Source of the DNA: a virus
IMG/VR virus record: IMGVR_UViG_3300042934_000195
Location: 1 to 24,146 of that record
Direction: 5' to 3' (one strand)
DNA length: 24,146 nt
This document shows, piece after piece, positions 7,284 to 15,563 of the stretch. Made by a program: the position numbers and the translations under genes. The notes beneath the pieces were generated by a model. The model was not told the DNA's origin. It saw only the letters and a list, made by a program, of their open reading frames with translations, and did not search any database. Position 1 is the first letter of the stretch. Each line of letters starts with the position of its first letter.

Positions 7284-8807
7284 ATGGACAATCAAGAAGT
7301 TAACAATTCTAAAACACTTGAACAGCAAGCTTTAGAAAAATATGCTCAACTAGCATTTGCAAATATTAAGAAAAGTATGGTTCAAGATTTAGTTAATAAT
7401 CGTAATGAAAGTGTTATATATAAACGCTATCCAATTGAACGGGTGGTTACTATGTTGGAAAAACCACAGTCATTTGAGAAAGAGTTACGAGAAATGAGTA
7501 ATTTCTTATACATAACAAGTAGTCACTACCGTAGATTAATGGATTACTATGCAAAATTGCCAACATATAATCATATCGTTGTTCCAACTAATCTTCCTAA
7601 AAAGATTAATACAAAAACATACAAGGATACATATTACAAAGTTATTGCTCAGATAGAAAAATATAATTTGAAACACGAGTTGCCTAAAATATTACTATCT
7701 GCATTTGTCGAAGGTGTATTTTATGGATTGGAATATGAGACATCAGATTCTTATTACATTAAACCTTTTAATAGTAATTTTGCAGAGATATCTTCTATCG
7801 AGGATGGATGTTACTCTTTTTCTATTGATTTAAACTATTTTACTGGTAAAGAACATTTATTCCCTGCTTATGGAAAAGAAATAGAAAATGCTTACTATGC
7901 TTATAAGGGTTATTCTAAGAAAAAGATAAAAGGGAATACAAATTTACGTTGGTTTGAACCATCAAACGGAATATGTATTAAGGCGGATGAAAATAACCCA
8001 TTATTTAGTACTCCTGTATACTGTTCTATTTTCTTAGATTTAATAAGGCTGGAGGATTATAAACTACTTAAAAAAGCAAAGACTGAAATCGATAATTATA
8101 AAGTTCTTGCATTAAAAATGGAAGTTGACGATGACGGTGTCCCTAAAATGGATTTCGACATGGCAATGAAATATTATAATCAAGCAGCTGGTAATCTTCC
8201 ATCTGGAATTGGATTGATTCTTTCTCCGTTTGTTATATCGGATTTTTCATTTCAGAAGTCATCTTCTGCCGACACAGATGCCGTTAATGAAGCCGAAGAA
8301 GAATTTTGGTCTAGTTCAGGAACAAGTGGAATGTTATTTGGTAGTGCTAAAGCATCAAGTTCTTCTAGTTTAACTTTGTCAACAAAACCCGATGAACAAA
8401 TAGCTTTCAGTATACTTACGCAAATTGCTAGAAACATAAATAGAAAAATAAAGAAAATGAATTTGCCATATACATTTGAATTAAAGTTTTTGGATCAATC
8501 AATTTTTAATGTTGATGAGTATTCGAATAGAATGCTTAAAGCGTCACAATATGGAGTTTCTGGTTCAAAATTATTATATGCCGCTTCATTAGGTATGACG
8601 CCTAGCGATGTTGTTAATTTTAGTTATCTTGAAAACGACATTTTAAAGGTAACAAATGAAATGTTCACAAGTCCATTAATAAGTTCAAATACAATTTCTC
8701 GTTCAGAGGATAACGTTGGTGGCGCATCAACACAAGAAGAAAAAGGACAAACCGTTTCTGACAATACAGAAAAAAGTCGTGAACAAAATGGAAATAACGA
8801 AAATTAA
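7284..8807 (+). CDS. Portal protein
   Basis: A 507-residue protein that should form the dodecameric ring at one head vertex through which DNA passes. Position directly after the large terminase and before the protease, the length and the overall make-up fit phage portals. The N-terminal clip/wing region is mixed alpha/beta. A central serine-rich loop (about residues 325-370) probably corresponds to the flexible tunnel loop, and the C-terminus is an Asn/Gln/Glu-rich tail. A perfect AAAGGAGGT site stands before the ATG. No classical motif exists for this family, so the call rests on context and general resemblance. Confidence 0.82.
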   Translation: MDNQEVNNSKTLEQQALEKYAQLAFANIKKSMVQDLVNNRNESVIYKRYPIERVVTMLEKPQSFEKELREMSNFLYITSSHYRRLMDYYAKLPTYNHIVVPTNLPKKINTKTYKDTYYKVIAQIEKYNLKHELPKILLSAFVEGVFYGLEYETSDSYYIKPFNSNFAEISSIEDGCYSFSIDLNYFTGKEHLFPAYGKEIENAYYAYKGYSKKKIKGNTNLRWFEPSNGICIKADENNPLFSTPVYCSIFLDLIRLEDYKLLKKAKTEIDNYKVLALKMEVDDDGVPKMDFDMAMKYYNQAAGNLPSGIGLILSPFVISDFSFQKSSSADTDAVNEAEEEFWSSSGTSGMLFGSAKASSSSSLTLSTKPDEQIAFSILTQIARNINRKIKKMNLPYTFELKFLDQSIFNVDEYSNRMLKASQYGVSGSKLLYAASLGMTPSDVVNFSYLENDILKVTNEMFTSPLISSNTISRSEDNVGGASTQEEKGQTVSDNTEKSREQNGNNEN

Positions 8808-8819
8808 GGAGATGATAAA

Positions 8820-9020
8820 ATGATTTTAAATGTAATTGACGAAGAATTAAAAGACACTCTCCTTTCAAAAAGTTATAAGTTAATCAACACAATTGAAGAT
8901 ATTCACAAGAAAAAGATTTGGTTATTTGAATATAATCCAAGTCTTTTTTGTTTGGATATAAATGATGAAGAAATAAAGCAAAAGTGCTTCTTTTCTGACG
9001 CTTTAAAAATGACTTTTTGA
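8820..9020 (+). CDS. Small hypothetical protein between portal and protease
   Basis: A 66-residue protein that I do not recognise. It starts 12 bases after the portal gene with AAGGAGATGATAAA before the ATG, and ends with TGA at 9018-9020, just before the ribosome binding site of the protease gene. It is charged with alternating hydrophobic residues and has no membrane segment. Tight packing on both sides and a strong ribosome binding site support a real, translationally coupled gene. Confidence 0.6.
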   Translation: MILNVIDEELKDTLLSKSYKLINTIEDIHKKKIWLFEYNPSLFCLDINDEEIKQKCFFSDALKMTF

Positions 9021-9034
9021 GAAAGGAGGTAAGC

Positions 9035-10327
9035 ATGAAAAATAAGAAAATTAAAGTGGATTTTGAAATGAAATTTTCAGACGTAGTTGACTTAAATAAA
9101 AGTTTTGCAAAAGCAAAATGTTTAATTGCATACACAGGAAGAAATAGAAATTATTCTGATATTTCAAAAGATGTATTTTTAAATGCATTGCCATCAATCA
9201 AAAATATTCCGATTGTTGCTAGGTATGATGACGAAAAAGACGATTTTGGTGGACACGATATTCGAATTGTTGAAACTGAAAATGGAATTAGTATAGCAAA
9301 CGCTACAGTTCCTTTTGGCGTTGTCCCTGAAAGTGCAAATCAATGGTTTGAAGAATTAATATTGCAAAATGGTGAAAAGAAAGAATGCTTATTTACTGAT
9401 GTAATCTTATGGAAGAGACAGTATGGTTATGAACACATTGTAAAGGCAGAAAAAATTTCACAGTCAATGGAGATTAATGTTTCATCATACATCGTTGATT
9501 CAGATGGTTATTATGTGGTTGAAAAAATGGAATTTGAAGCATTAACACTATTGGGAGAAAATGTTGAGCCTTGTTTTGAAAACGCAAATTTACAATTATA
9601 TTCTAAGGATTATTTGAGTGAATTTAAACAGCAATATTCAAATATGTTGCAAGAATTTAAGCTATTGAATCAATCTTCTACTACAGAAGTTGAGATAAAT
9701 AATTTAAGTAAAGGAGGTACTGAAATGGATGACAATAAGGAAATCGTTATTGAAGAAACTACGAAAGAAGTAGCAGAAACAATAATCGAAGAACCTGTTG
9801 TTGAAACTGTAGAAGTTGAAGAAGTTGCTATCGAGACACTTATTGAAAGTGTTGAGACAGTTACAGAAGAAACAATTGAGAATAATATTACACAAGAAGA
9901 TATTGTTGAAGAAGCTACTACTGATTTCAGCCAAGAATTAAAAGATTTACAGAGTCAGTATGACAATCTTTTAAAAGAATTTAATGAATATAAGGAAAAC
10001 TATTCAACTTCCAAAGCAGATGTTGATGAATTAATCACATATAAAAACAAGAAAATGGAAGAAGAAAGAAAAGCCAATGAAGATATTATATTCGATAAAT
10101 TCGAAGAAAGAATTGGAAATACAACAGAGTTTTCAGAGCTAAAGGCTAATTCTAAAAATTATACATTAGCTGAACTTGAAAAAGAATGTATTTACATTGT
10201 TGGATTACATACTGAATATGCAAAAGAAACAAAGAAACAAGAAAACTTAAAGTTCTCTGTAGAAAAAGAAACAGATGAAACTAAAGAAGTTTATGGCGAC
10301 CTATTTAAAAAGTATAAGAAAGATTAG
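9035..10327 (+). CDS. Prohead protease fused to scaffold protein
   Basis: The 430-residue product has two parts. Residues 1-220 resemble phage prohead serine proteases of the herpesvirus-assemblin type: a histidine in FGGHD (H74) and a serine in ISQSMEI (S142 or S144) are the likely catalytic residues. From about 231 the sequence becomes very acidic (many Glu, Val and Thr) and then coiled coil, typical of a scaffolding domain. The protease removes scaffold during head maturation. A strong internal ribosome binding site and in-frame ATG at 9725 should also produce the scaffold alone. I start at the ATG at 9035 behind AAAGGAGGT; the longer frame from a TTG at 9017 contains that site. It lies directly before the decoration and capsid genes, as in many siphoviruses. 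Confidence 0.82.
   Translation: MKNKKIKVDFEMKFSDVVDLNKSFAKAKCLIAYTGRNRNYSDISKDVFLNALPSIKNIPIVARYDDEKDDFGGHDIRIVETENGISIANATVPFGVVPESANQWFEELILQNGEKKECLFTDVILWKRQYGYEHIVKAEKISQSMEINVSSYIVDSDGYYVVEKMEFEALTLLGENVEPCFENANLQLYSKDYLSEFKQQYSNMLQEFKLLNQSSTTEVEINNLSKGGTEMDDNKEIVIEETTKEVAETIIEEPVVETVEVEEVAIETLIESVETVTEETIENNITQEDIVEEATTDFSQELKDLQSQYDNLLKEFNEYKENYSTSKADVDELITYKNKKMEEERKANEDIIFDKFEERIGNTTEFSELKANSKNYTLAELEKECIYIVGLHTEYAKETKKQENLKFSVEKETDETKEVYGDLFKKYKKD
9710..9727 (+). promoter_or_regulatory. Internal ribosome binding site and start for nested scaffold
   Basis: A perfect AAAGGAGGT (9710-9718), six bases of spacing, then ATG (9725-9727), in the same frame as the surrounding protease gene. 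It encodes KGGTEM at the domain junction. Confidence 0.75.
9725..10327 (+). CDS. Nested scaffolding protein (internal in-frame start)
   Basis: A separate 200-residue scaffold is predicted from the internal start within the protease gene. It begins MDDNKEIVIEE and consists of an acidic low-complexity segment (to about residue 70), a coiled coil (about 75-125) and a basic-acidic helical C-terminus ending KKYKKD, fitting a rod-like scaffold that binds capsid protein through a charged tail. The arrangement matches phage lambda, where Nu3 is translated from within gene C. The independent product would give many free scaffolds per protease molecule. The start signal is directly seen; the stoichiometry is inferred. 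Confidence 0.72.
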   Translation: MDDNKEIVIEETTKEVAETIIEEPVVETVEVEEVAIETLIESVETVTEETIENNITQEDIVEEATTDFSQELKDLQSQYDNLLKEFNEYKENYSTSKADVDELITYKNKKMEEERKANEDIIFDKFEERIGNTTEFSELKANSKNYTLAELEKECIYIVGLHTEYAKETKKQENLKFSVEKETDETKEVYGDLFKKYKKD

Positions 10328-10339
10328 GAGGAATTTAAA

Positions 10340-10825
10340 ATGGCAAAAACTATCGTGAGAATTGACAATTGTTCATTCACAAAAAACCCAGCACTTATTA
10401 AGAGTGGCAGATATTATGTTAGTACTACAGCTACAGCAATCGAAAACGGACGTGTCGTAGCAATCGGAGACTTAGAAACAGGTGAAAGAGAAATTCACAA
10501 AACAGCAGCACCTACTGCAACTACAACTTATTTCGGTCTTGTTTGTACTCCAGAAGTTATGTACGACGAAAAGAAACAAATGGATGAATTTGAAAATGCT
10601 GCTGGTGCAGTATCAAGAGTTGGTATTTTACAAAAAGGTGATATCTTCTCAGCTACAGTAGAAGCTTTTGACACAACTCCTACTGTTGGTAAATTAGTAG
10701 AGTTAGCCGCAGCTACAACTTTAAAAGTTGTTACTACTGCTACTGCTGGATCAACTCAGGTTGGAAAAGTTATTGCAATTGACACTGTTGGAACAAAAAC
10801 TCTCTACGTTGTAGAAGTACAGTAA
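10340..10825 (+). CDS. Putative capsid decoration protein
   Basis: This 161-residue protein is rich in Ala, Thr and Val and poor in charge, with alternating patterns that indicate mostly beta structure. It lies just before the major capsid gene behind AGGAGG. Position and composition match head decoration or stabilisation proteins, which bind the outside of the expanded shell. Codon use is more regular, with more C-ending codons, than in its neighbours, as for the capsid gene, suggesting high expression. No catalytic motif is visible. A run of TAA codons follows the end. Confidence 0.65.
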   Translation: MAKTIVRIDNCSFTKNPALIKSGRYYVSTTATAIENGRVVAIGDLETGEREIHKTAAPTATTTYFGLVCTPEVMYDEKKQMDEFENAAGAVSRVGILQKGDIFSATVEAFDTTPTVGKLVELAAATTLKVVTTATAGSTQVGKVIAIDTVGTKTLYVVEVQ

Positions 10826-10838
10826 TAATAATAAACAT
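10823..10838 (+). repeat. Stop-associated TAATAATAAACAT motif (best copy)
   Basis: The stop codon of the decoration gene runs into TAATAATAATAAACAT. Similar sequences stand at or just after the stop codons of six other genes: 2164-2178, 2798-2814, 3326-3335, 7231-7254, 11847-11866 and 16344-16354. Shared features are two or more TAA repeats and a nearby ACAT. No other feature explains them. Confidence 0.55.
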
Positions 10839-10856
10839 TGAAAGTGAGGTACAATA

Positions 10857-11849
10857 ATGAACGACGTTATTAAATTAGCTATTGATAGCTATAAAGGTAA
10901 AATCGCAGGAAACTACTCTGTTTCTGATTCTATGGAAGTGTTAAAACAAGCTTTAATCGAAGCAAACAATGGTTCTACTACTCTTGATTTTAGAGCAGTT
11001 AGAGATGGTGACTGTAAAAAGTTATTTGCAATTATGGAAGAAATCGTAACAAAAACTGTAGTAGAAGGTCTTCCAGAGTCATCTCCTATTTTCAACTTTG
11101 TTGACTATAGAAATAAAGCACTTGGAGACCAAGATTCTTTCGTAGTACAGGATGCTTCTTTATTCGCAGTTGCAGATATCGCTGAAGGCACTCAGGGCGT
11201 AAGAAGACAGCGTTTAGTTGGCGGTGAAACTGTATATGTTACTCCACAGCTAAAGGCTATCAAAGTTTACGAAGAACTTAACAGAGTTCTTTCAGGAAGA
11301 ATTGATATCAATGAAATGATTGCAAGAGTATCTAAATCATTCTTATTAAAGATTGGAGAAGATATTTATACTGCATTCGCTGGTACATATAGCAAATTAG
11401 TTGCACCATATCAGGTAAGTGGTAGCTTCACAGAAGCAAACCTTACTACTTTGATTGACCATGTTGAAAGTGCAACTGGAATGAGAGCTTATATTTTAGG
11501 TTCAAAACAGGCAGTTAAGAAAATTACTGGTATTACTGGTATTGATGCTGATTCTGCAAAAGAAGACCTATATGCAATGGGATATGTTGGACATGTTGGT
11601 AACAACCCTGTAATTGCTATGCAGAATGGACATAAAGCTGGAACTACAAACTTTATCTTAAATGATACTGACTTATTTGTAGTTGCTGGTGATGATAAAT
11701 TTATCAAATTCGTTACTGAAGGAGATACATTAATCATTCCTGGAGATCCAATGAGCAATGCCGACTTAACTCAGGAATTCTTAATGGCTCAGAGATATAA
11801 TGTTGCTGTAGTTATGTCTCAGGTATTCGGTATCTACAGAATCGGATAA
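10857..11849 (+). CDS. Major capsid protein
   Basis: A 330-residue protein that should form the icosahedral shell with an HK97-like fold. Supporting features are its place after protease/scaffold and decoration genes, typical length, and the family-like layout: an N-terminal helical arm, a central region with the EELNRVLSG helix, an A-domain-like segment, and the C-terminal beta stretch ending in GIYRIG. Codon use is the most regular in the window, as expected for the most abundant product. The ATG follows GAAAGTGAGG. The stop is followed by a TAA-rich motif and then a strong hairpin that lacks a T run. No cleavage site can be named with confidence. Confidence 0.88.
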   Translation: MNDVIKLAIDSYKGKIAGNYSVSDSMEVLKQALIEANNGSTTLDFRAVRDGDCKKLFAIMEEIVTKTVVEGLPESSPIFNFVDYRNKALGDQDSFVVQDASLFAVADIAEGTQGVRRQRLVGGETVYVTPQLKAIKVYEELNRVLSGRIDINEMIARVSKSFLLKIGEDIYTAFAGTYSKLVAPYQVSGSFTEANLTTLIDHVESATGMRAYILGSKQAVKKITGITGIDADSAKEDLYAMGYVGHVGNNPVIAMQNGHKAGTTNFILNDTDLFVVAGDDKFIKFVTEGDTLIIPGDPMSNADLTQEFLMAQRYNVAVVMSQVFGIYRIG

Positions 11850-11864
11850 TAAATAATATTAAAC

Positions 11865-11894
11865 ATTGTGGGTGGATTTATTTCCACTCACAAT
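11865..11894 (+). other. Stable intercistronic hairpin after the capsid gene
   Basis: ATTGTGGGTGGA (11865-11876) pairs over twelve bases, one of them G-U, with TCCACTCACAAT (11883-11894) around a six-base loop. No T run follows, so it is not an ordinary terminator. It could protect the 3' end of the capsid message or be a processing site (inference). Confidence 0.55.
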
Positions 11895-11917
11895 TAGAAT
11901 GAAAGGGGATTTTTATA

Positions 11918-12553
11918 ATGGCATATAGCAAAGAACAAAGAGAACAAAAACGTCTTGAAGAAGGGGCTAAGCTTAGAGCAGAACTTGAAGAAAAAATCAG
12001 AAAAGAACTTGAAGAAAAAATGAAATCACAATCTTCACCTTCTAATACAATAAACGAAGAAAAATTAGCTGTTAAAAAGAATAAGAAGAAAATTCCATTA
12101 GATACACTTGTTCCATGTAAAAGTGGAGTGCAAGGAGAACTTATATATGTGTCTAAAAAAATTAATGGTTATCAGATTGAGTGGGATTCATATGGTTCAG
12201 TTGAATACATTGAACTTAGCGAATTGCTATCTATGAGAAATACTAGCCGTAGTTTTTATGTAAACAATTGGATTTTCTTTGAAGACACTGATGAATATAC
12301 CGCTTTAGATTTTTATAATTTTCTTGAAGTTTCTAAATTCTATGAAAATACAATTCTTGGAGATGATCTAGATGAAATATTTTCAAAATCACCAGAAGAA
12401 ATCAAGGAAATTTGTTCAAAATTATCAAGAGGTGTAAAAGACACCGTTGCTGCCAAGGCTAAAGCTTTAATCGATTCTAAAGAACTTGATTCTACTAATA
12501 GAATTAATGCATTAGAAAACGTTCTTGGTGTTGAACTAAATCCTTCATTTTAG
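11918..12553 (+). CDS. Hypothetical head-region protein with N-terminal coiled coil
   Basis: I do not recognise this 211-residue protein. Residues 1-40 are a highly charged coiled coil (repeats of KEQREQKR, LEEKIRKELEEK). Residues about 60-105 look like a small beta domain, and the C-terminal half is helical. It stands between the major capsid gene and the connector genes with a strong AAAGGGG site, so a minor head or connector role is likely. Nothing indicates an enzyme. Confidence 0.55.
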   Translation: MAYSKEQREQKRLEEGAKLRAELEEKIRKELEEKMKSQSSPSNTINEEKLAVKKNKKKIPLDTLVPCKSGVQGELIYVSKKINGYQIEWDSYGSVEYIELSELLSMRNTSRSFYVNNWIFFEDTDEYTALDFYNFLEVSKFYENTILGDDLDEIFSKSPEEIKEICSKLSRGVKDTVAAKAKALIDSKELDSTNRINALENVLGVELNPSF

Positions 12554-12563
12554 GAGGTAATAT

Positions 12564-12995
12564 ATGACTGAATATAAAGTTATATTTGATAAATTCAAAG
12601 ACAAAATTACTGATCCTGATTTGCTCTTATATGTTGAAGCTATTCAACAAGAAATATTAACAAGCCTTTTATCTAGTGCCTGTACTAAATTTAAACGTTT
12701 ATGTAAACAGAATCTTTCTGATAGAGATGACACTCTGATGATATTTAATTTTGACGTTGATGATGAAGTTATTGATATATTGACAGATATTATGGCTGAA
12801 TATTGGCTTAAACCTTATTTAAACAACATTGAAAACTTAAGAAATCAATTAAGCACAAAAGATTTCTCGGTCTTCTCTCCTGCTAATCTGCTTAATGCAG
12901 TACAAAATACTTATGACTTAGGCAGAAAACGAGCAAAATCAGCCATGAATGAATATTCATTTATCAACGGTGATTGGGATAGGTTGCGACTATGA
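12564..12995 (+). CDS. Putative head-tail connector (adaptor) protein
   Basis: A mostly helical 143-residue protein. Gene order (after capsid, before stopper and tail terminator), size and all-helical content match the adaptor ring that binds the portal from below, as in HK97 gp6-like proteins. There is no motif to prove it. AGGAGGTAATAT precedes the ATG, and the last bases overlap the next gene by four (ATGA), indicating translational coupling. Confidence 0.6.
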   Translation: MTEYKVIFDKFKDKITDPDLLLYVEAIQQEILTSLLSSACTKFKRLCKQNLSDRDDTLMIFNFDVDDEVIDILTDIMAEYWLKPYLNNIENLRNQLSTKDFSVFSPANLLNAVQNTYDLGRKRAKSAMNEYSFINGDWDRLRL

Positions 12996-13321
12996 TAGAA
13001 GTAAAATATGGACTATTACCAAATGAAAGTTTTTGTAGATATTTTGATTTTTTAATTAATAAGACATATAAAATACTACCACTAAAGGAAGAATGTTCTG
13101 AAACACTTATTGATTATCTTGAAAGTTTTCAAAGAGAATTGATTGGGAATAAAGAATTGGTGTCTATTTTAAAGGATGAACCGCAATTCGTATCTGTGTT
13201 AAATACGATGCAGTACCTAATAGATAACGAATATTCTGTTAAGATATGCAAGAAAGAAGTATTTAAATCTATCAGAATATTAAAGGATATTAATAAAAAA
13301 TATTTTATAGAAAGGAAGTGA
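12992..13321 (+). CDS. Hypothetical neck-region protein
   Basis: A 109-residue protein, mainly helical, not recognised. It overlaps the connector gene by four bases and is followed after four bases by the next gene, so it belongs to the neck operon and is probably translated by coupling; its own ribosome binding site is weak. A role in head completion is inferred from position only. Confidence 0.5.
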   Translation: MIEVKYGLLPNESFCRYFDFLINKTYKILPLKEECSETLIDYLESFQRELIGNKELVSILKDEPQFVSVLNTMQYLIDNEYSVKICKKEVFKSIRILKDINKKYFIERK

Positions 13322-13325
13322 TTTT

Positions 13326-14309
13326 GTGGATAAATATACAGCACGTATCAATCTTATGGGTTCTACCAAAAGAGAACGTGACTTAAATAGATTAAAGCAA
13401 ACAATATTAAACGATGCTCCACAGACACTTTCTTGTAAAGATGTAAAAATAGGTGATGTTGATAGAAAATTAATAATTAACGAATCTACCATTCCATATA
13501 AAAAAGACTTGATAACACTACCAAATGAAAATATTCTTGTTGGAGACTATGTTATTTGGGAAAATGAAACTTGGTTGGCAATTGAAGCAGATTCAGATGA
13601 TGAAATATATACTACAGGTAAAATGCAACTTTGCAACTATAATCTTAAATGGCAAGATTCAACAGGTACTATTCTATCCTATCCATGTATAGATGAAACA
13701 ACATTGTCTGTCGGGTTAGATGAAGGAAATGTAATCACAACTCCAAATTCAACACACAAGATAAAATTACCCTTTGATTCAAATACTGTGTTACTAAATA
13801 CAGATAAAAGATTTATGATTGATGATTCCACTGTTGAAGTTCCGCAAGTATTTGTAATAAGTAATCCAAATCGTACAGAATTTAAATATGGAGACAAAGG
13901 TATTATTGAGTTAACCATGAAAGCTGATAATTATAATGCATTAACAGATAATATTGCACTTGGAGTTTGTAACTACTTCTCTCCTACTACTCCACCTGAA
14001 CCTTCGCCAATTAATTATACCATGACAATTACGCATGATATGGATTTAATAGTAAATAACACTTTATGGTGTACGTTTACTCCTACATTAAAAGACGAGA
14101 ATGGTGCTGTTGTAACAAGTTGGACTGCAAATTGGAGTTTTAATTATAATGGCATGGACGAAAGTAAATTTATTATTGAATATGACGGTAACGACTGTAA
14201 AGTTAAAGTTGTGGATGAAAGTTATGATGTAGTTGATAATGTGTTAGGATTAACTTGCACAAGCGATAATGGAACTATTGGTAATTATAATATTGTTATT
14301 GGAATGTAG
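13326..14309 (+). CDS. Head closure/stopper-like protein with C-terminal Ig-like domain
   Basis: A 327-residue protein. The N-terminal part (to about 125) has a beta-rich segment with VGDYVIWENETWLAIEADS, the kind of sequence seen in small head-closure (stopper) proteins. It is longer than the usual stopper (about 110 residues). Residues about 225-327, after a Pro-rich linker (SPTTPPEPSP), look like an immunoglobulin-like beta domain that could be displayed on the neck to bind host or mucus glycans (inference). The GTG start follows AAAGGAAGTG. The stop codon overlaps the ribosome binding site of the next gene. Confidence 0.6.
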   Translation: MDKYTARINLMGSTKRERDLNRLKQTILNDAPQTLSCKDVKIGDVDRKLIINESTIPYKKDLITLPNENILVGDYVIWENETWLAIEADSDDEIYTTGKMQLCNYNLKWQDSTGTILSYPCIDETTLSVGLDEGNVITTPNSTHKIKLPFDSNTVLLNTDKRFMIDDSTVEVPQVFVISNPNRTEFKYGDKGIIELTMKADNYNALTDNIALGVCNYFSPTTPPEPSPINYTMTITHDMDLIVNNTLWCTFTPTLKDENGAVVTSWTANWSFNYNGMDESKFIIEYDGNDCKVKVVDESYDVVDNVLGLTCTSDNGTIGNYNIVIGM

Positions 14310-14323
14310 GAGGTGGTAATACG
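14308..14323 (+). promoter_or_regulatory. Ribosome binding site pointing to an ACG start
   Basis: AGGAGGTGG (14308-14316) is followed after four bases by ACG (14321-14323). The first in-frame ATG is at 14360 and has no ribosome binding site, leaving this strong site without a canonical start. Confidence 0.5.
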
Positions 14324-14785
14324 GTTATTTCTGACGTTATAGAGTATAAATCAAAGATTATGAACAAGTTAATTAGTATTGCAGATGTCTATACATTGAT
14401 TAACAATCCAAATATTACACTGCCATCACAGATGAAAAATAATAATATATATTCTTATCTGAAAATACCAAATAGTACATTACAAGTAAAAAATTACATA
14501 TGTTTTGATTTTAGTAGCAGAAAATCTCCTGTTAATAGCACTTTTAAAAATGTAAATATTAATGTAAGTATTATTTGTCATGAAACAGATTTAAAGACAT
14601 CTTGGGGAAATAGGCATGATGTGTTAAGTGGTGTAATTATAGATGCATTTAATTGGTCTAATTTTCTAGGTTTTGAATTAGAGTTAGTGTCGGATAATGA
14701 AAAAATTTTAGAGAACGATTATCATATGAGAACATTACAATTTAATAATTTAACTACTGATAATTTTATAAATAAGGTGAATTAA
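14321..14785 (+). CDS. Putative tail terminator (tail completion) protein
   Basis: About 154 residues if translation starts at ACG (VISDVIEYKSKI after the initiator), or 141 from the ATG at 14360. The longer form starts like a tail-completion protein and uses a perfect AGGAGGTGG site, so I prefer it. Tail terminators cap the tube and bind the stopper. Position after the stopper and before the tail tube, the length and the alpha/beta make-up fit. The TAA stop overlaps the next ATG by one base, so the two are coupled. Confidence 0.55.
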   Translation, partial: TVISDVIEYKSKIMNKLISIADVYTLINNPNITLPSQMKNNNIYSYLKIPNSTLQVKNYICFDFSSRKSPVNSTFKNVNINVSIICHETDLKTSWGNRHDVLSGVIIDAFNWSNFLGFELELVSDNEKILENDYHMRTLQFNNLTTDNFINKVN

Positions 14786-15516
14786 TGAATATTGATACTT
14801 TAACAATATATAGAGGTGGAGATTTTTATATAAATGATAAAATTAGTATTCATCAACCAACATTGGGTGAGATATGCGATTTCGGAGAAAATAAATATTT
14901 CTCAATAATATATTTAGTTACTTCTATCCCATCAGATATGAAATCATTTCTATTTGATAATGGTATTGATTATGAAAAGTTTTCGGATTTTGAATTGTTT
15001 ATCTTATTAACTAAATCACTTTCAGTTAAAGATACTGCTATTATTTTTGGTAATTTAGATTTTACAAATTTTGAATGTGGTATAAACGAAGAAAATGAAG
15101 AATTAGTAATGTATGATGTCAAAAATGACATAATAATTGACAGATATATTTATAAAATTATCTTTGATTACCTAACAAAAACACATGGAATAAAAAAGAA
15201 AGTTGAATTGGCTGGTAATGAGTTTACGAAACGATTTTTAATTGATGAAGATAGAGAGAAAAACAATAAAAAAGAAGATAAACAATTTAGTTCAATTTTA
15301 TTACCATTAATATCTGCAATGGTAAACTGTGAAGGATTTAAATATAATCACGCTCAAGTTTGGGACATGAAAATTAATGCATTTATGGATAGCGTTCGTA
15401 GAATACAAAAAATAAAAGACGCTAACAACACAATTAATGGTGTATATAGTGGTAAATTAGATGGAACTAAAATAAATAAAAAAGAATTAGATTGGTTAGG
15501 AGAACTTGAAACATAG
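14785..15516 (+). CDS. Conserved-looking phage protein before the tail tube, unknown role
   Basis: A 243-residue protein with a beta-rich N-terminus containing IHQPTLGEI (about residues 23-31) and a long, mainly helical remainder with an internal charged linker (DREKNNKKEDK). I recall similar proteins in structural modules of Clostridia phages but cannot name a function. Place between the tail terminator and tail tube genes suggests a tail assembly or neck role (inference). Translation is coupled to the previous gene by a TAATG overlap. Confidence 0.5.
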   Translation: MNIDTLTIYRGGDFYINDKISIHQPTLGEICDFGENKYFSIIYLVTSIPSDMKSFLFDNGIDYEKFSDFELFILLTKSLSVKDTAIIFGNLDFTNFECGINEENEELVMYDVKNDIIIDRYIYKIIFDYLTKTHGIKKKVELAGNEFTKRFLIDEDREKNNKKEDKQFSSILLPLISAMVNCEGFKYNHAQVWDMKINAFMDSVRRIQKIKDANNTINGVYSGKLDGTKINKKELDWLGELET

Positions 15517-15563
15517 TTCTTATTTTTATGTCCAATTTTAATAAAAAATAAGGAGGAACAAAA

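Noticed and set aside
15520-15556. A/T-only hairpin before the tail tube gene
   Set aside because: Made only of A-T pairs around the ribosome binding site; too weak to call functional.
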